A stretch of DNA of 39,380 bases from contig MEKI01000160.1 of the NCBI GenBank assembly GCA_001766905.1, positions 9,097 to 48,476 of the forward strand, read 5' to 3'. Below, piece after piece: positions 32,933-39,380 of the stretch. The notes under the pieces were generated by a model, which saw only the letters and a program-made list of their open reading frames with translations, was not told where the DNA came from and did no database searches. The stretch is from Acidobacteria bacterium RBG_13_68_16. Lineage in GTDB: Bacteria; Acidobacteriota; Thermoanaerobaculia; Thermoanaerobaculales; Thermoanaerobaculaceae. The stretch's first letter is position 1, and every line of letters starts with the position of its first letter. A program made the translations under genes and the position numbers.

Positions 32933-33325
32933 GTGGTGAGCATCCAGTACTACGGGACCGGCCGGCGCAAGACCGCCGTGGCGCGCGTCTACCTGCGTCC
33001 GGGAACCGGCAAGATCACTGTAAACAAGCGTGACTTCGAGGTTTACTTCCCCAACCGCGTGCTCAAGATGATCATCCGACAGCCACTACTGATCACCGAG
33101 AACGCTGAGAAGTTCGACATCCTCATCAACGTCGCGGGCGGAGGAATGAGCGGCCAGGCCGGCGCGATCCGGCACGGCCTCTCTCGCGCGCTGCTCGAGT
33201 TCAACCCGGAGCTGCGGCCGAAGCTGAAGAGCGCGGGCTTCCTGAGGCGCGACGCCCGCGAGGTCGAGCGCAAGAAGTACGGTCAGCCCAAGGCCCGCCG
33301 CCGGTTCCAGTTCTCGAAGCGCTAG
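32933..33325 (+). CDS. rpsI: 30S ribosomal protein S9
   Basis: 130-residue ribosomal protein S9: [13 protein letters not shown] at the start, [14 protein letters not shown] in the middle, and the conserved C-terminal Phe-Gln-Phe-Ser-Lys-Arg that reaches the P site. The start is one of two adjacent GTG codons (32933 or 32936) after AAGGAGAGG. 11 nt downstream of rplM. Confidence 0.97.
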   Translation: MVSIQYYGTGRRKTAVARVYLRPGTGKITVNKRDFEVYFPNRVLKMIIRQPLLITENAEKFDILINVAGGGMSGQAGAIRHGLSRALLEFNPELRPKLKSAGFLRRDAREVERKKYGQPKARRRFQFSKR

Positions 33326-33352
33326 AGACCAGAGAGTCGAAAGGAGAAGGTC

Positions 33353-34216
33353 TTGGCTTCCATCTCAATGAAAGAGCTGCTCGAGGCTGGCGTCCACTTT
33401 GGTCACCAGACCCGGCGCTGGAACCCGAAGATGCGTCCGTACATCTTCGGCAAGCGCAACGGGATCTACATCGTTGACCTGCAAAAGACGCTGCAGCTCT
33501 TCGAAGAAGCCTCCAACTTCGTCCGGGACGTCGTGGCCTCGGGCGGAACCGTGCTGTTCGTCGGCACCAAGCGTCAGGCACAGGACGTGGTCAAGGAAGA
33601 GGGCGGCCGGTGCGGCATGTTCTACGTCGCGAACCGGTGGCTCGGCGGCACGCTCACGAACTTCGTGACCCTGCGCCGGTCGGTGGACCGGTTCAAGGAC
33701 GTGGAGCGCCAGCTCTCCAACGCGGACGCCCAGATCACCAAGAAGGAGCGCGTCCGCCTCGAGCGCGAGCGCATCAAGATGGAAAAGAACCTCGGCGGTA
33801 TCCGCGACATGGAGTCCCTGCCGGACGCGCTGTACGTGATCGACACCAACCACGAGCACAACGCGGTTCACGAAGCCAACCGCCTCGGCATCCCGGTGGT
33901 GGCGGTGGTGGACACGAACTGCGATCCCGACGTCGTGGACTACCCGATCCCCGGCAACGACGACGCCATCCGCGCGATCAAGCTCTTCACCGCGCGGGTT
34001 GCGGACTCCGTGCTGGAGGGTCTGGCCATGGTTGAGGGCCGTAGCCAGGCTGAGGTCGAGCTCGTGCGTGCGCCCGCCCCGCCAGTCGAGGTGGCCGCCC
34101 CCGAGAAGCCCGAGAAGCCCGAGAAGGTCGAGGAGGTCGAAGAGGCGGCGCTGCCCTCGCTCGAAGAGACGTTCGAGGAGTACGACGAGGAAACGGAGCA
34201 GTACGAGAAGCGTTGA
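33353..34216 (+). CDS. rpsB: 30S ribosomal protein S2
   Basis: 287-residue ribosomal protein S2. Start TTG 33353 with AAAGGAGAAGG upstream, giving [19 protein letters not shown]. Other blocks: [10 protein letters not shown] and Asp-Thr-Asn-Cys-Asp-Pro. The C-terminus has an extra acidic tail (about residues 240-287) with repeated Glu-Lys-Pro, longer than the E. coli protein. The rare TTG start and 27-nt gap after rpsI are the only oddities. Confidence 0.97.
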   Translation: MASISMKELLEAGVHFGHQTRRWNPKMRPYIFGKRNGIYIVDLQKTLQLFEEASNFVRDVVASGGTVLFVGTKRQAQDVVKEEGGRCGMFYVANRWLGGTLTNFVTLRRSVDRFKDVERQLSNADAQITKKERVRLERERIKMEKNLGGIRDMESLPDALYVIDTNHEHNAVHEANRLGIPVVAVVDTNCDPDVVDYPIPGNDDAIRAIKLFTARVADSVLEGLAMVEGRSQAEVELVRAPAPPVEVAAPEKPEKPEKVEEVEEAALPSLEETFEEYDEETEQYEKR

Positions 34217-34245
34217 GAGGTTTTCCCTAGCCACAGCGAACAAAG

Positions 34246-34276
34246 GGCCAGGGGCGATGCGCTTCCTGGCCATTTT
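34246..34276 (+). terminator. Terminator-like hairpin between rpsB and tsf
   Basis: GGCCAGG (34246-34252) pairs with CCTGGCC (34265-34271) around a 12-nt loop and is followed by ATTTTC. It lies in the 74-nt gap before tsf and may partly end transcription or act as an attenuator; the stem is short. Confidence 0.5.
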
Positions 34277-34290
34277 CATGGAGGGTCCAG

Positions 34291-35151
34291 ATGGCGATTT
34301 CTGCTGCCAGCGTGAAGGAGCTTCGCGAAAAGACGGGCGCCGGGATGATGGACTGCCAGCGCGCGCTGCAGGAGGCGAACGGGGACATGGAGGAGGCGGT
34401 CAAGCTCCTACGCAAGAAGGGCCTGACTGCCGCCGCCAGGAAGGCCGGCCGCGCCGCCAAGGAAGGCGTCGTCGCGCTCGCAGTGATCGAGGGTAACCTG
34501 CGCGGGGGCATGGTTGAGCTCAACTGCGAAACCGACTTCGTTGCCCGTACCGAACAGTACCAGGCCTTCGCCCAGGCAATTGCGGACCAAGTCGCAGCCG
34601 ACGGCGCCAGCGACGTGGAGAAGGTCAAAGGAACCCGTTACGTCGGGGACCCGCTGCACACCGTGGCCGACGCGATCTCCTCGCAGGTCGCCACCATCGG
34701 CGAGAACATCCTGCTCTCGCGGGTTGGTTTCCTGGCCGCGAGCCACGGGATGCAAATAGCCTCCTATCTCCACATGGGTGGCAAGATCGGCGTGCTGGTG
34801 GAACTTTCCGCCTCAGCGGACGGCGAGACCGCCAAGGACGTGGCGATGCAGGTGGCGGCTGCAGAGCCGAGCTTCGTGTCGCGCGAGGCCGTGCCGGGCG
34901 AGGTCGTCAAAGAGGAACTCGACATCGCAAAGGCGCAGGCCGCGGTTTCGGGCAAGCCCGCCCACGTGATCGCGAAGATCGCCGAGGGAAAGCTCGGCAA
35001 GTTCTACGAGCAGGTCTGCCTGGTCGATCAGCCGTTCGTGAAGAACCCCGAACAGAAGGTCTCCGACATGCTGGCGGCGCGCGGTGGGGTCGCCGTTAAG
35101 AGCTTCCTCCGATTCAAGCTCGGCGAGGGGCCGGGGGTCGCCGAAAAGTGA
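34291..35151 (+). CDS. tsf: Translation elongation factor Ts
   Basis: 286-residue nucleotide exchange factor for EF-Tu. N-terminal UBA-like segment with Val-Lys-Glu-Leu-Arg-Glu-Lys-Thr-Gly-Ala-Gly-Met-Met-Asp-Cys, then Glu-Thr-Asp-Phe-Val-Ala-Arg at the EF-Tu contact, and a C-terminal repeat with Glu-Gln-Val-Cys-Leu-Val-Asp-Gln-Pro-Phe-Val. ATG 34291 follows GGAGGGTCC. The stop overlaps the pyrH start by 4 nt. Confidence 0.97.
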   Translation: MAISAASVKELREKTGAGMMDCQRALQEANGDMEEAVKLLRKKGLTAAARKAGRAAKEGVVALAVIEGNLRGGMVELNCETDFVARTEQYQAFAQAIADQVAADGASDVEKVKGTRYVGDPLHTVADAISSQVATIGENILLSRVGFLAASHGMQIASYLHMGGKIGVLVELSASADGETAKDVAMQVAAAEPSFVSREAVPGEVVKEELDIAKAQAAVSGKPAHVIAKIAEGKLGKFYEQVCLVDQPFVKNPEQKVSDMLAARGGVAVKSFLRFKLGEGPGVAEK

Positions 35152-35870
35152 GCGTGCCCACCGCGTACCGACGCATCGTGCTCAAGCTCTCGGGCGAGGT
35201 CCTGATGGGAAACCAGCCCTTCGGGATCGCGCCCGAGGTTCTCCCCCAACTTGCCTCCGAGATCGCGGAGGTCCGGGCCCTGGGCGTCGAGGTGGCTGTT
35301 GTGATCGGCGGTGGGAACATCATCCGTGGAATCGCCGCAACCGAGCAGGGGCTGGACCGCGTTACCGGCGACTACATGGGGATGCTTGCAACAATCATCA
35401 ACGCGCTGGCGCTACAGGATGCGCTCGAGAAGCGTGGGTGCTTCACCCGCGTGCTCACCGCAGTGGAGATGCGCGAGGTGGCCGAGCCGTTCATCCGCCG
35501 CCGCGCCATCAGGCACCTCGAGAAGAACCGGGTCGTGATCTTTGCGGCGGGCACCGGCAACCCCTTCTTCACCACCGACTCCGCAGCCGCATTGCGGGCC
35601 AGCGAGATCCGTGCGGACGCCCTCCTCAAGGGCACCAAGGTTGACGGCCTGTACACGGCGGACCCGGCGCGGGACGCAGGTGCCCGTCTGCTCAAGCGCG
35701 CGAGTTACCAGTACCTCCTGGAGCACACCCTGCAGATCATGGACGCGGCCGCGGTTTCGCTCTGCCAGAACGCAGCCATACCCATCCGGATCTTCAACAT
35801 CCGCGTCCCCGGCAACATCCGCCGCGTGGTCCTTGGCGAGGATGTTGGTTCCACCGTCTCTGACGCCTGA
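35148..35870 (+). CDS. pyrH: UMP kinase
   Basis: 240-residue uridylate kinase of the amino-acid-kinase fold (UMP + ATP to UDP). Motifs: Val-Leu-Lys-Leu-Ser-Gly-Glu near residue 10, Val-Ile-Gly-Gly-Gly-Asn-Ile-Ile-Arg-Gly, Asp-Tyr-Met-Gly-Met-Leu-Ala-Thr, Gly-Thr-Gly-Asn-Pro-Phe-Phe-Thr-Thr-Asp, and Lys-Val-Asp-Gly-Leu-Tyr-Thr-Ala-Asp-Pro. GTG 35148 overlaps the tsf stop, so it is translationally coupled. Confidence 0.97.
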   Translation: MSVPTAYRRIVLKLSGEVLMGNQPFGIAPEVLPQLASEIAEVRALGVEVAVVIGGGNIIRGIAATEQGLDRVTGDYMGMLATIINALALQDALEKRGCFTRVLTAVEMREVAEPFIRRRAIRHLEKNRVVIFAAGTGNPFFTTDSAAALRASEIRADALLKGTKVDGLYTADPARDAGARLLKRASYQYLLEHTLQIMDAAAVSLCQNAAIPIRIFNIRVPGNIRRVVLGEDVGSTVSDA

Positions 35871-36013
35871 AGGACAGATCACGGCTGACAGCGCACAGCT
35901 AGCGGCAAACAGCACCTGTCTTAAGGGCGCGTCCCTTCGGCTGGGAGGGGGAACGGTCCGCCGTGAGCTGCGTGGCGGGGTGGGGGATGGCTGTCGGCTC
36001 CTCCACAACCGGA

Positions 36014-36019
36014 TACAAT
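36014..36019 (+). promoter_or_regulatory. -10-like element before frr
   Basis: TACAAT in the 200-bp pyrH-frr gap, about 58 nt before the frr start. The -35 region (TGTCGG at 35992) is poor, so a separate frr promoter is only possible. Confidence 0.35.
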
Positions 36020-36040
36020 AGGGCGCGTTGAAATCTCGAC

Positions 36041-36065
36041 GCGGTCCCTTCCACGGCGGGACCGC
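36041..36065 (+). other. Leader hairpin just before the frr ribosome binding site
   Basis: GCGGTCCC (36041-36048) pairs perfectly with GGGACCGC (36058-36065) around a 9-nt loop. AGGGGG (36067-36072) follows at once and would be the Shine-Dalgarno site for ATG 36078. The stem could influence initiation. Confidence 0.55.
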
Positions 36066-36077
36066 CAGGGGGTGGCG

Positions 36078-36632
36078 ATGCACGACACGGTCAAGAGAAC
36101 CAAGGCGCACATGGACAAGGCGGTCGAGGTCCTGCGGGACGAGCTCAAGACCCTGCGCACCGGCCGCGCCTCGCTGGGGATACTCGACGCGGTGCGGGTG
36201 GACTACTACGGCACCCCGACACCGCTCAACCAGGTAGCCAACCTCTCCGTGCCCGACCCGACGCTGATCGTGATCCAGCCCTGGGACCAGACCCTGATCT
36301 CCGCGATCGAGCACGCAATCCAGAAGGCCAACCTCGGCCTCAACCCCATGAACGACGGAAAGGTGATCAAGCTCCCAGTCCCCTCGCCGACGCAAGAACG
36401 GCGCAAGGAACTGGTCAAGGTCGCACACGAGTACACCGAACGCGCCCGCACCGCCGCGCGGAACGTGCGCCGCGACGGCAACGACGAGCTTCGCAAGCTC
36501 GAGAAGAACAAGGCCATCTCGGAGGACGAAATGCACCGCGGCTTGGACGAGGTGCAAAAGCTCACCGACGAGCACATTAAGCTCATCGGGGACGTGCTGG
36601 CCTCCAAGGAGAAGGAGATCATGGAGGTGTGA
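36078..36632 (+). CDS. frr: Ribosome recycling factor
   Basis: 184-residue ribosome recycling factor, which splits post-termination ribosomes with EF-G. Blocks: Leu-Arg-Thr-Gly-Arg-Ala-Ser, Val-Asp-Tyr-Tyr-Gly-Thr-Pro-Thr-Pro-Leu-Asn-Gln-Val-Ala, Asn-Leu-Gly-Leu-Asn-Pro, and Pro-Thr-x-Glu-Arg-Arg-Lys-Glu-Leu-Val-Lys. ATG 36078 is chosen because AGGGGG sits 5 nt before it; GTG 36072 would add two residues. The stop lies in the hairpin repeat at 36628-36663. Confidence 0.96.
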   Translation: MHDTVKRTKAHMDKAVEVLRDELKTLRTGRASLGILDAVRVDYYGTPTPLNQVANLSVPDPTLIVIQPWDQTLISAIEHAIQKANLGLNPMNDGKVIKLPVPSPTQERRKELVKVAHEYTERARTAARNVRRDGNDELRKLEKNKAISEDEMHRGLDEVQKLTDEHIKLIGDVLASKEKEIMEV

Positions 36633-36686
36633 AATGTGCCCGCCTTGGCGGGTGCATTTCACATTCCGAGCGGAGCGAGGGATCCC
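36628..36686 (+). repeat. Stop-codon hairpin plus GAGCGGAGCGA-type tail (repeat copy B)
   Basis: 36628-36644 pairs with 36647-36663 in a stem of about 16 bp that includes two G-U pairs and overlaps the frr TGA. GAGCGGAGCGAGGGATCCC (36668-36686) follows, 17/19 identical to the tail at 28115-28133. Stem sequences differ but layout and tail agree, as in dispersed palindromic repeats. Confidence 0.7.
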
Positions 36687-36758
36687 ATGGACCGGCGATC
36701 GGGCGATTCACAACCTGGGTCCCGCGCAGGCGGGGCGAAGGGTCTCGCTGACATCGCC

Positions 36759-37910
36759 ATGACCGATCACCCCATCGTAATCATCGTCGTCGCCGCCGGC
36801 TCGTCCGCTCGCTTTGGAAAGGACAAGCTCGGTGTCCAGATCGCCGGGCAGTCGGTGCTCGAGCGCGCGGTCGGAGCGGTGCGGGCTGCGTTCCCGGATG
36901 CCCCGACGGTTCTGGTCGTGCGTGCGGACCAGGTGGACGCGGCGCAGCACCACTGGCAGCCGCTGGGGGTGAAGGTCGTGGCGGGGGGTGTTCATCGCCA
37001 GGACTCGGTTAAAAGCGGGTTCTCTGTGCTCCACCCGCCTGACGATGCGGTAGTCCTGATCCACGATGCCGCGCGGCCTTTCGTCCCGGTGGAGGACGTG
37101 CGGCGCGTAGCGTCGGTGGCCTCCGAGACGGGCGCCGCCTTACTGGCTGCACCGGTAGTGGACACCGTAAAGAGGCTGCGGAGCGACGGCAGCGTCGAAT
37201 CGACCGTGCCACGGGACAGGCTGGCTCGGGCGCTGACCCCGCAGGCGTTCCGTGCCGGTGTGCTCCGGAGAGCGTGGGAGGTCGCCGGCGAGGCGGTGTG
37301 GAGCGACGAGGCGGCCCTGGTGGAGCGCGTTGGCGGGGAGGTGATGGCCGTGGCCGGGGATCCCAGGAACGTGAAGGTCACCCACCCTGAGGACCTGGAG
37401 ACCGTGTCCGGCGTCCTCCCGAGCCGGGTGCGGGTCGGGCAGGGGATCGACGTGCACCCCTTCGCGCCCGGTCGGGCGCTCTGGCTCTGCGGCGTCGAAC
37501 TGTCCGGGGAGACCGGCCTCGCCGGTCACTCGGACGCCGACGTGGCCCTGCACGCAGTGACCGACGCCGTTCTCGGCGCGTGCGGCGCGGGGGACATCGG
37601 CGAGCACTTCCCCCCGAGCGACGAGCGCTGGCGGAACGCACCCTCGGAGGTCTTCGTGCGACACGCCCTGGAGCTGGCCGCGGCGCGCGGCTGGCGGGTC
37701 GTGTGCTGCGACCTCACGCTGCTCGCGGAGGCGCCACGGATAGCCCCCCACCGTCAGGCTATGCGGGCGAGGCTGGCGCAGCTCCTCTGCCTCGCGGCGG
37801 ACCAGGTTAACCTCAAGGCCACGACCTGCGAGGGAATGGGTTTCGTTGGACGGGGCGAGGGCATCGTGGCCCTAGCCATCATCACGCTCGACTCGGCCGC
37901 CCACTCCTGA
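36759..37910 (+). CDS. ispDF: Bifunctional IspD-IspF isoprenoid enzyme
   Basis: 383-residue fusion of two steps of the MEP pathway. Residues 1 to about 220 are IspD (CTP:methylerythritol-4-phosphate cytidylyltransferase): Val-Val-Ala-Ala-Gly-Ser-Ser-Ala-Arg-Phe-Gly, Asp-Ser-Val-Lys-Ser-Gly and Ile-His-Asp-Ala-Ala-Arg-Pro-Phe. From about residue 225 it is IspF (MECDP synthase): Gly-Ile-Asp-Val-His-Pro-Phe, Leu-Ala-Gly-His-Ser-Asp-Ala-Asp-Val, Asp-Ile-Gly-Glu-His-Phe-Pro-Pro-Ser-Asp and Thr-Cys-Glu-Gly-Met-Gly-Phe. ATG 36759 puts the IspD motif at the N-terminus; ATG 36687 upstream would add a non-conserved leader. The stop overlaps rlmB. Confidence 0.95.
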   Translation: MTDHPIVIIVVAAGSSARFGKDKLGVQIAGQSVLERAVGAVRAAFPDAPTVLVVRADQVDAAQHHWQPLGVKVVAGGVHRQDSVKSGFSVLHPPDDAVVLIHDAARPFVPVEDVRRVASVASETGAALLAAPVVDTVKRLRSDGSVESTVPRDRLARALTPQAFRAGVLRRAWEVAGEAVWSDEAALVERVGGEVMAVAGDPRNVKVTHPEDLETVSGVLPSRVRVGQGIDVHPFAPGRALWLCGVELSGETGLAGHSDADVALHAVTDAVLGACGAGDIGEHFPPSDERWRNAPSEVFVRHALELAAARGWRVVCCDLTLLAEAPRIAPHRQAMRARLAQLLCLAADQVNLKATTCEGMGFVGRGEGIVALAIITLDSAAHS

Positions 37911-38704
37911 TGCGCGACCAGCACTCGTCTCGGACCCCGGACTCCGGGCCCCGGACCCCTGGTGGGGGTTCGGAATGGGTGGTCGGCTTCCACGCGGTGC
38001 TCGCGGCCCTCGAGCGTGAGCGCGCCCGGGTCGAGGTCGTGTGGCTGGCAGAAGGGCTCTCGGGGACGCGGGCCAGGCAGATCTTGGAAGCCGTGCGCGC
38101 GGCCGGGGTGCGCTACGCCTCGGTCCAGAGGCGCAAACTCGACCTGGTCGCGGCGGGCGTGGCCCACAACGGGACCGCCGCCCGCCTCGCGCCGGCACCC
38201 TTTGCCGATCCGGGGACTCTCCTCGAGCCCGCTGGTCCGCTGTGCCTGGTGGGTCTGGACGGCGTGGAGGATGCGCACAACCTCGGGGCCGTGGTGCGGA
38301 CGGCGGCCGCGCTGGCCCTTGGGGGCGTGGTGGTGGCCGGCCCCCACCCGCCGCCCCTGGGTGGCGCCGCCGCCAAGGTGGCCGCCGGCACCTTGTCGCT
38401 GGTGAGGGTGGCCCACGTGGGGTCGCTGGGTGACTTCGCCGTGGCGGCTAAGCGCTCGGGGTTCTGGGTGCTCGGCGGGGACAGCCGGGGAACGCCGGTG
38501 GACGAACTGGAGCTGCCGGAGAGGCTTCTGCTCTGCCTGGGCGGCGAGGCTGCTGGCCTGCGGGCCAAGACCCGCAAGGCGCTCGACGGCACCGTGTCGA
38601 TCCCGCTGGCACCCGGCGTTGAGTCAATGAATCTCTCGGTGGCCGCCGGGGTGCTGGCCTGGGAGTGGCGGCGGCGTTTCGCCCGTCTGCCCCCGGGGTC
38701 TTGA
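37910..38704 (+). CDS. rlmB: SpoU-family 23S rRNA 2'-O-methyltransferase (RlmB-like)
   Basis: 264-residue SPOUT methyltransferase of the TrmH/RlmB group. An N-terminal substrate-binding domain (Gly-Phe-His-Ala-Val-Leu-Ala-Ala-Leu) precedes the knot domain: Leu-Asp-Gly-Val-Glu-Asp-Ala-His-Asn-Leu-Gly-Ala-Val-Val-Arg-Thr-Ala, Leu-Gly-Gly-Glu-Ala-Ala-Gly-Leu-Arg, and Ile-Pro-Leu-Ala-Pro-Gly-Val-Glu-Ser-Met-Asn-Leu-Ser-Val-Ala-Ala-Gly-Val. The first 22 residues are low-complexity. ATG 37910 overlaps the ispDF stop. E. coli RlmB methylates G2251 of 23S rRNA; a tRNA target cannot be excluded here. Confidence 0.9.
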   Translation: MRDQHSSRTPDSGPRTPGGGSEWVVGFHAVLAALERERARVEVVWLAEGLSGTRARQILEAVRAAGVRYASVQRRKLDLVAAGVAHNGTAARLAPAPFADPGTLLEPAGPLCLVGLDGVEDAHNLGAVVRTAAALALGGVVVAGPHPPPLGGAAAKVAAGTLSLVRVAHVGSLGDFAVAAKRSGFWVLGGDSRGTPVDELELPERLLLCLGGEAAGLRAKTRKALDGTVSIPLAPGVESMNLSVAAGVLAWEWRRRFARLPPGS

Positions 38705-38728
38705 TTTTTACTTGAGTAGTGGTATCAT
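38701..38728 (+). promoter_or_regulatory. Promoter for the tRNA-tuf operon
   Basis: TTGATT (38701-38706), 16-nt spacer, TATCAT (38723-38728), in an AT-rich patch at the very end of rlmB. It lies 82 nt before the first tRNA and fits a strong stable-RNA promoter. Confidence 0.6.
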
Positions 38729-38809
38729 CTCCGTTCCCCTTCCGGGGTAGGTGTGCGCCGGGGGGAGATCTTTGGCAGAGGGGAACGACGGGTGCTCCTT
38801 CCCGCGCAG

Positions 38810-38885
38810 GCTGGCGTAGCTCAACTGGTAGAGCAGCGGATTTGTAATCCGCAGGTTACGGGTTCGAGTCCCATCGCCAGCTCCA
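38810..38885 (+). tRNA. tRNA-Thr (anticodon TGT)
   Basis: 76-nt cloverleaf. Acceptor GCTGGCG pairs with CGCCAGC, anticodon stem GCGGA/TCCGC holds the TGT anticodon, the T loop is GGTTCGAGTCC-like, and CCA is encoded. Reads ACA. First of four tRNAs before tuf. Confidence 0.97.
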
Positions 38886-38941
38886 GGGCGCTGCGGCAGC
38901 CTGTTTTCCATGCGTCGTGCGACGCCGACGAGGTCCAGCGT

Positions 38942-39028
38942 GCGGGTGTGGCCGAGCGGTCAATGGCAGCAGACTGTAAATCTGCCGGGCAATGCCCTAC
39001 GGTGGTTCAAATCCATCCGCCCGCACCA
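38942..39028 (+). tRNA. tRNA-Tyr (anticodon GTA)
   Basis: 87-nt class II tRNA with a long variable arm. Acceptor GCGGGTG pairs with CGCCCGC (one G-U), anticodon stem GCAGA/TCTGC holds GTA, and CCA is encoded. Confidence 0.96.
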
Positions 39029-39041
39029 CTTTTCTGCATCT

Positions 39042-39116
39042 GCGGGAGTAACTCAGGGGTAGAGTCACAGCCTTCCAAGCTGTTGGTCGCGGGTTCGAAT
39101 CCCGTCTCCCGCTCCA
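39042..39116 (+). tRNA. tRNA-Gly (anticodon TCC)
   Basis: 75-nt cloverleaf. Acceptor GCGGGAG pairs with CTCCCGC, anticodon stem ACAGC/GCTGT holds TCC, and CCA is encoded. Reads GGA. Confidence 0.97.
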
Positions 39117-39139
39117 GAGCATCGCAGGCTATGTCGTGG

Positions 39140-39215
39140 GCCCAGGTAGCTCAGGCGGTAGAGCACGTCCTTGGTAAGGACGGGGTCACCAGTTCAAATC
39201 TGGTCCTGGGCTCCA
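39140..39215 (+). tRNA. tRNA-Thr (anticodon GGT)
   Basis: 76-nt cloverleaf. Acceptor GCCCAGG pairs with CCTGGGC, anticodon stem CGTCC/GGACG holds GGT, and CCA is encoded. Reads ACC and ACU. Last tRNA before tuf. Confidence 0.97.
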
Positions 39216-39268
39216 CCGTGTGCACTTTGACCAAGGACTTGAACCAGGCCTGTTGACCTCGCAGGCCG

Positions 39269-39286
39269 GGGCCGCTTCGGCGGTCC
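39269..39286 (+). other. TTCG-loop hairpin in the tuf leader
   Basis: Bases 39269-39275 pair with 39280-39286 (one G-U) around TTCG, a very stable loop. It lies 37 nt before tuf and may be a processing site or stability element between the tRNA and mRNA parts of the transcript. Confidence 0.5.
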
Positions 39287-39323
39287 GGAAAACTAAATCG
39301 GGAGAGAGGGAGGCGAAGGGAAC

Positions 39324-39380
39324 ATGGCCAAGCAGAAGTTTGATCGGACGAAGCCGCACGTGAATGTTGGGACGATTGGG
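39324..39380 (+). CDS. tuf: Translation elongation factor Tu (5' part only)
   Basis: The first 19 codons, Met-Ala-Lys-Gln-Lys-Phe-Asp-Arg-Thr-Lys-Pro-His-Val-Asn-Val-Gly-Thr-Ile-Gly, match the EF-Tu N-terminus up to the first residues of the GTP-binding P-loop; the gene continues past the window. GGGAGGCGAAGGG lies upstream. The order tRNA-Thr, Tyr, Gly, Thr, tuf is the same as in the E. coli tufB operon. EF-Tu is the partner of the EF-Ts encoded at 34291. Confidence 0.95.
   Translation, partial: MAKQKFDRTKPHVNVGTIG

Noticed and set aside
38753-39256. Open frame of 167 codons across the four tRNA genes
   Set aside because: It is a translation of tRNA sequence; the cloverleaf structures explain the region fully.

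Overview
High-GC (about two-thirds GC by eye) bacterial chromosome segment, densely packed and without insertion sequences, phage genes or CRISPR arrays. The gene content suggests an anaerobe, or at least an organism with strong low-potential ferredoxin metabolism. It carries heterodisulfide-reductase-like (Hdr) flavin/iron-sulfur genes, a four-subunit 2-oxoacid:ferredoxin oxidoreductase and a two-subunit oxygen-sensitive class I fumarase. Two genes read through an in-frame TGA where the family has cysteine, which implies selenocysteine use. I cannot fix the phylum from the window. An uncultured Acidobacteriota- or Desulfobacterota-like lineage would fit, but this is a guess.

Region 1 (1-7553, + strand) is an Hdr cluster: a short HdrA-like flavoprotein cut by the left edge, an MvhD-like protein, an HdrC-HdrB fusion, a HdrA-MvhD fusion, a 51-residue zinc-ribbon protein and a second HdrC-HdrB fusion. 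In the HdrA-MvhD gene the TGA at 4041-4043 sits in frame at the conserved Asp-Cys-Ser-Ile-Cys motif. A perfect 7-bp hairpin with a GGTC loop lies 20 nt downstream of it, as expected for a bacterial SECIS element. Without the Sec reading, the gene would be called as two broken pieces. Two complete HdrB-type fusions plus two unequal HdrA/MvhD sets suggest one large electron-bifurcating or electron-confurcating complex.

Region 2 (7601-9116) holds two convergent, related GNAT acetyltransferases. Region 3 (9222-12177, - strand) is korDABC; divergent from it are the two fumarase subunits (12484-14025). Together these suggest ferredoxin-linked 2-oxoglutarate/succinyl-CoA chemistry feeding or drawing on the Hdr complex.

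Region 4 (14087-28744) is a mixed housekeeping stretch: THEP1-type NTPase, small membrane protein, flavin reductase-like protein, DedA-rhodanese fusion (second candidate selenoprotein, TGA at 15716-15714 on the - strand), Tag glycosylase, EF-P-like factor, small kinase, QueA, secreted M3 peptidase, SppA, VOC protein, NmrA-like protein, cupin, Tat-type phosphoesterase, FHA-GAF-PP2C regulator and thioredoxin-like protein. Region 5 (28780-32228) has a phosphoesterase-gene remnant, a membrane phosphoesterase and a secreted S9 peptidase.

Region 6 (32395-39380) is a translation-centred block: rplM, rpsI, rpsB, tsf, pyrH, frr, ispDF, rlmB, then tRNA-Thr, Tyr, Gly, Thr and the start of tuf. Two hairpins that overlap stop codons and are followed by a shared GAGCGGAGCGA-type tail (28074-28133 and 36628-36686) look like copies of a dispersed intergenic repeat.
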